Positions 61,401 to 64,000 of a DNA stretch of 64,000 bases are shown here, piece by piece. The translations under genes and the position numbers were made by a program. The notes under the pieces are model-generated. The model was not told the origin of the DNA and searched no databases. It saw only the letters and a list, made by a program, of their open reading frames with translations. Where the stretch lies: NCBI RefSeq assembly GCF_014489555.1, contig NZ_CP060784.1, forward strand, positions 3,782,001 through 3,846,000, written 5' to 3'. How positions within the stretch are numbered: the stretch's first letter is position 1; every line of letters starts with the position of its first letter. This DNA comes from Hymenobacter qilianensis. Its GTDB lineage: Bacteria > Bacteroidota > Bacteroidia > Cytophagales > Hymenobacteraceae.

Positions 61401-61914
61401 TCGCGGTTTACTTTGTCGAGCAGCAACGCCACGGCGCTTTGCAGCACCGCGTCGCCGTCCAGCTCCACCTCAAAGGTGGCGGGCAGACCCAACTCCCGCG
61501 TGAAGGCCTGCACAATGCGCTGCACAAAGGAGTCGATGGTGCTGACGGCAAAATCGGCGTAGTGGTAGAGCACCAGCCGAAACGTGGCCGCCGCCCGCCG
61601 CCGCAACTCCTGCTGTTGCTCCTGGGGCGTCTCGGCGAGGCGCGAAAACTGACCCTCGGCGGCCAACTCCGCCGCAATATCGCGCAGCAGCGCATCGTCC
61701 TGGTTTTCGGCTGTGGGGTACGCAAACCGCCTTAGCGCCCCAATAATGCGCTCCTTCATCTCCCCGGCCGCATCGTTGGTAAACGTAATGGCCAGAATGC
61801 TTTTAAAGTAAGCCGGATCATCGGCCCCAGCGCCAGCTTCAGGTATTCCTTGGTAAGCTGATAGGTTTTGCCGGAGCCGGCGGAAGAAGAATAGATGCGG
61901 AAGGTGGCGGGCAT
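58471..61914 (-). CDS. AddA-like UvrD-family helicase with divergent nuclease domain (three frameshifts)
   Basis: About 1148 residues after repair. The N-terminus MPATFRIYSSSAGSGKTYQL carries Walker A. Further motifs are HLLIDEFQDTSVLQWNNLLP (motif II), AVGDAKQAIYRWRGGE (III), NVNYRSA (IV), TTVHKAKGLAYGVVIVP (V) and NMLYVAFTRPRHRLYAIS (VI). The C-terminal nuclease core reads LIDFRIPPPE where AddA/RecB enzymes have DYK or DFK, so the catalytic Lys is Arg. Frames break at C5 58549-58553, G5 59364-59368 and C4 61825-61828; one base each joins the three parts. It is the likely helicase partner of the AddB-like protein at 34883-37893. Confidence 0.87.
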
Positions 61915-61941
61915 TTTGGGGAGGATCGGGGGGCTTTTTTG

Positions 61942-61949
61942 CAAAAGTA
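61942..61949 (-). promoter_or_regulatory. TAnnTTTG box upstream of the AddA-like gene
   Basis: TACTTTTG on the minus strand lies 27 bases upstream of the AddA-like start, matching the Bacteroidota -7 consensus. No TTG with ideal spacing was found, so it is only a candidate. Confidence 0.35.
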
Positions 61950-62064
61950 AAGCGGAAGTAGTGGCACTACAGCCGGTTTGGGTAGATTGCTCCGTAATGC
62001 GCAATCGGCTAAGATTTGCCGCAGATGTTACAAGCAGCTATTAAGGGGAATTATCACAGGCTCA

Positions 62065-62784
62065 ATGACCATAAACACCATAACACAACCCGGAGATATA
62101 ATCTCTTACAATGAGATGTGCCTTGAAGTAGGATACTCTTTACAAAGAGGAATGAATTTTCAAGTAGGTGGTGGGACAACTGTGATATTAATGTCGGTAC
62201 GGAAAGGTGCTCCTTATGCTGATAGAACTGAGGATAATGGAGAAATACTCATTTACGAAGGACATGATGTTCCAAAAAATGAATCACCAAGTCCGAAGAC
62301 AGTAGATCAGCCCATGACATTGCCCAGCGGGAAACTGACGCAAAACGGTAAGTTCTTTCAGGCGGCAGAGGCCTTTAAAAAGGGTGGCTTACCGGAGCTT
62401 GTCAAGGTATATGAGAAAATAAAAGATGGTATCTGGGTGTATAATGGCGTGTTTGAACTGATCGACGCTTGGGTTGAAGAGTCAACTTTAGAGAATAGAA
62501 AGGTTTTTAAGTTCAAGCTAAATGTGACCGATAAAAGCATAAATCAGAAGAACAAGAGAGTAGAGGAGCTAAAAGATATTAGTCATAATAGAATGATACC
62601 TACCTCGGTCAAACTGGAGGTATGGAAACGTGATAATGGAAAATGTACCCAGTGCGGTAGCGATGATAATTTACACTTTGATCACATTCTGCCTTTCTCA
62701 AAAGGCGGGACGTCTTTAAGGTCTGATAACATTCGATTACTCTGTGCGAGACATAATTTGCAAAAGAGTAGTCATATTATTTGA
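62065..62784 (+). CDS. SRA-HNH protein, candidate modification-dependent (type IV) restriction endonuclease
   Basis: A 239-residue protein. Residues 1-155 match the SRA/YDG fold by motif order: GEILIYEGHDV, a DQPMTLPSGKLTQNGKFFQA segment, VKVYEKIKDGIWVYNGVFEL and FKFKLNV. The C-terminal HNH domain is KLEVWKRDNGKCTQCGSDDN, then LHFDHILPFSKGG and LLCARHN (His-Asp-His with two zinc-type Cys pairs). SRA domains flip modified cytosines and SRA-HNH enzymes cleave modified DNA. The gene is clearly AT-richer than its neighbours and stands alone, pointing to recent gain. The start at 62065 follows a run without coding features. Confidence 0.8.
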   Translation: MTINTITQPGDIISYNEMCLEVGYSLQRGMNFQVGGGTTVILMSVRKGAPYADRTEDNGEILIYEGHDVPKNESPSPKTVDQPMTLPSGKLTQNGKFFQAAEAFKKGGLPELVKVYEKIKDGIWVYNGVFELIDAWVEESTLENRKVFKFKLNVTDKSINQKNKRVEELKDISHNRMIPTSVKLEVWKRDNGKCTQCGSDDNLHFDHILPFSKGGTSLRSDNIRLLCARHNLQKSSHII

Positions 62785-62802
62785 CCACTTTAGGCAGACC
62801 TA

Positions 62803-63221
62803 TCACCCCACCGGCTCCCACAACCGCTTCTTCACGTCCTCTTCCACGCGCTTGGGCCGTTGCGACTTCGGGTCCAGGAGCACCCATTGGGTTTCGGCTT
62901 CGCAGAGCAGCACGTTATCGGCGGCCCGCTCGATGCGTACGAAGCGCTGGGACTGGGCCCGCGCACTTCTCCAACCCAAGTAGTGCAGCGCAGTTCCTCA
63001 CCCAAAAACGCGGGCTTGTGGTAGCGGATGCGGTGTTCCAGCACCACCCAGATATACTGCTCCCGCTCGCCCTCAGGGATGGCGGTCAGCCAGTGCGCCG
63101 CCGCGGTATCCTGCACATACTGTACGTACTGCACATTGTTGACGTGGTTTAGCTCGTCAATGTCGGAGGCTACGACGGTAATCAGGCGGGAAAAGCGGAA
63201 GGCAGGCGTGGGTTCGGACAT
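62803..63221 (-). CDS. Acyl-CoA thioesterase, 4HBT hot-dog family (one frameshift)
   Basis: About 139 residues after repair. The catalytic region is ASDIDELNHVNNVQYVQYVQ (Asp in the D-x-D-x-x-N-H-V-N motif), followed by YIWVVLEHRIRYHKPAFLGE. One extra base at GGG 62949-62951 joins VRGPSP to QRFVRIERAADNVLLCEAET. The group hydrolyses acyl-CoA thioesters of medium or long chains. It converges on the SRA-HNH gene. Confidence 0.82.
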
Positions 63222-63409
63222 GAGCGTAACAGAATAGTTGTTGCTAACAACGGCTGGCACGCTCTGGCGTTCGGTTGAATACACATCCTCCCGCTTCCGT
63301 GCTACAATAACGCTTCCTTGCTTTACTAGCGCCGTAATGCTGTCAACAGCGGATGCCACTCCGTAAGCGTGCCTGCCACACTTATATAAGCGTGTGTTTG
63401 AGTATTGTA

Positions 63410-63486
63410 ATGCTGAGCTTGCCGAAGCATCTCTCCCGCTTTGTTAATTATACCAACCAGTAGAAATGCTTCGGCAAGCTCAGCAT
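63410..63486. repeat. REP-like hairpin, same family as 42205-42297
   Basis: Perfect 21-base arms 63410-63430 (ATGCTGAGCTTGCCGAAGCA with T) and 63466-63486 around a 35-base loop; the CGAAGCATCTC core is shared with the efflux-operon hairpin. The 63222-63539 gap otherwise holds nothing recognisable. Confidence 0.82.
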
Positions 63487-63539
63487 GACCTAAACGGTGT
63501 TTCGCCAAATTTCTAAACACGCTCTAAGTAGTAAGCAAG

Positions 63540-64000
63540 TTATTTTTTGCCCGCAACATTCATCTTTCGGCTCCACACGCGGGCTAGGTAATCGCGGATG
63601 TCGAAGGTTTGGCAGTTGGTGTCGCCGTGGTCAATAACTACTTCGCCAATGCGGTCGGCGGCCTGCTCTGCTAGTTCCCGCAGGCCCTCCGAGCGGCTCC
63701 CGATGCTGATAAACGCGGTATTCATGGCTTCCTTGGCGCGGTTGGGCGCTTGGTGAATCGCAGCTTCCATTTGCGGCAGATAGCCCTCGAAGTAGGCGTT
63801 CGACACATCTTGGTTATCCAATGCCAGGCGGCTGAGCAAAGCGTAGCCAATGCGCTGATGTCCTTCGTCGGACGCGGCGGTCCATTGCGCTACTTTGGTT
63901 GGTGCTAAGGACGTTTGGGCTACCAGCGCGGCAAATAAATCGGCGAGGACGTGGTAGTGAATATCCTGAGCCCAACTATCTGCCTCTGCTTCCGAAAGCT
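63540..64000 (-). CDS. AlkD-like DNA alkylation repair protein, C-terminal part
   Basis: The gene runs past the window edge; about 153 residues are seen. The visible helical repeats include FSEAEADSWAQDIHYHVLAD, LLSRLALDNQDVSNAYFEG and the C-terminal signature ADRIGEVVIDHGDTNCQTFD, which matches the end of AlkD-like HEAT-repeat DNA glycosylases (…IGKVEVDHGETSCKTPDA). Such enzymes excise bulky alkylated bases. The N-terminal DNA-binding half is outside the window. Confidence 0.75.
   Translation of the reverse strand, partial: LSEAEADSWAQDIHYHVLADLFAALVAQTSLAPTKVAQWTAASDEGHQRIGYALLSRLALDNQDVSNAYFEGYLPQMEAAIHQAPNRAKEAMNTAFISIGSRSEGLRELAEQAADRIGEVVIDHGDTNCQTFDIRDYLARVWSRKMNVAGKK

Overview
The window comes from a bacterium of the Bacteroidota, most likely a Hymenobacter-like member of the Cytophagales. 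The evidence is a type IX secretion C-terminal sorting domain, TTG/TAnnTTTG-type promoters, RecQ with the Bacteroidota C-terminal HTH domain, a proteorhodopsin plus Blh pair, DUF4112/DUF5694/DUF2254 families, lipoproteins typical of the group, and GC content in the upper fifties by eye. It is ordinary chromosome: no rRNA, tRNA, CRISPR array, insertion sequence or prophage was recognised.

Layout. 1-6.5 kb: the RecQ 3' end, a LexA/CI-like S24 regulator, peptide deformylase, pirin, an erythromycin-esterase-like protein and an MFS transporter. 6.6-8.6 kb: a light-harvesting module, Blh beta-carotene cleavage enzyme and a green-tuned DTE proton-pumping rhodopsin, separated by a long hairpin. 8.9-17.2 kb: an ACE-like M2 peptidase, an MtfA-type peptidase with a SEC-C tail, Nudix, a DbpA-like helicase, an MFS transporter, a YihY-like protein and DUF2062. 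17.2-20.5 kb: an SseB-like protein and a lipoprotein/SCO/cytochrome c operon. 20.6-25 kb: an aldo/keto reductase, a divergent diadenylate-cyclase-like protein, a flavoprotein and two small membrane proteins. 25.3-32.3 kb: an ion and osmotic homeostasis cluster (CPA antiporter, two MscS, DUF421, DUF2254, CLC). 32.4-38.5 kb: DUF5694, small proteins, an FCY1-like cytosine deaminase, an AddB-like nuclease and an SNase-like exported protein. 38.8-45.7 kb: a TetR/TolC/HlyD/AcrB efflux locus with palindromic repeats inserted in it. 46-50.6 kb: a TrxR-like flavoprotein, AraC, an aldo/keto reductase and an esterase. 50.8-58.4 kb: a T9SS-exported SprB-repeat protein, an IorAB-type molybdenum oxidoreductase, a VKOR-like protein and a TetA-like MFS transporter. 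58.5-64 kb: an AddA-like helicase, an AT-rich SRA-HNH endonuclease, a thioesterase and an AlkD-like protein.

Two window-wide signals stand out. First, a dispersed, non-palindromic motif of the form WWGCCCCCCAG (reverse CTGGGGGGCWW, usually with an A/T run) occurs about once per 1.1 kb, equally in both orientations, inside genes and between them, and twice as inverted pairs forming terminators. This resembles the behaviour of the DNA uptake sequences of Haemophilus and Neisseria, which to my knowledge have not been described in this phylum. Second, 17 genes carry 26 apparent -1 frameshifts, all in homopolymers and 17 of them in a five-base version of the same G/C tract. Systematic homopolymer under-calling is the simplest explanation. 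I therefore annotate these as single genes with their repaired reading frames.
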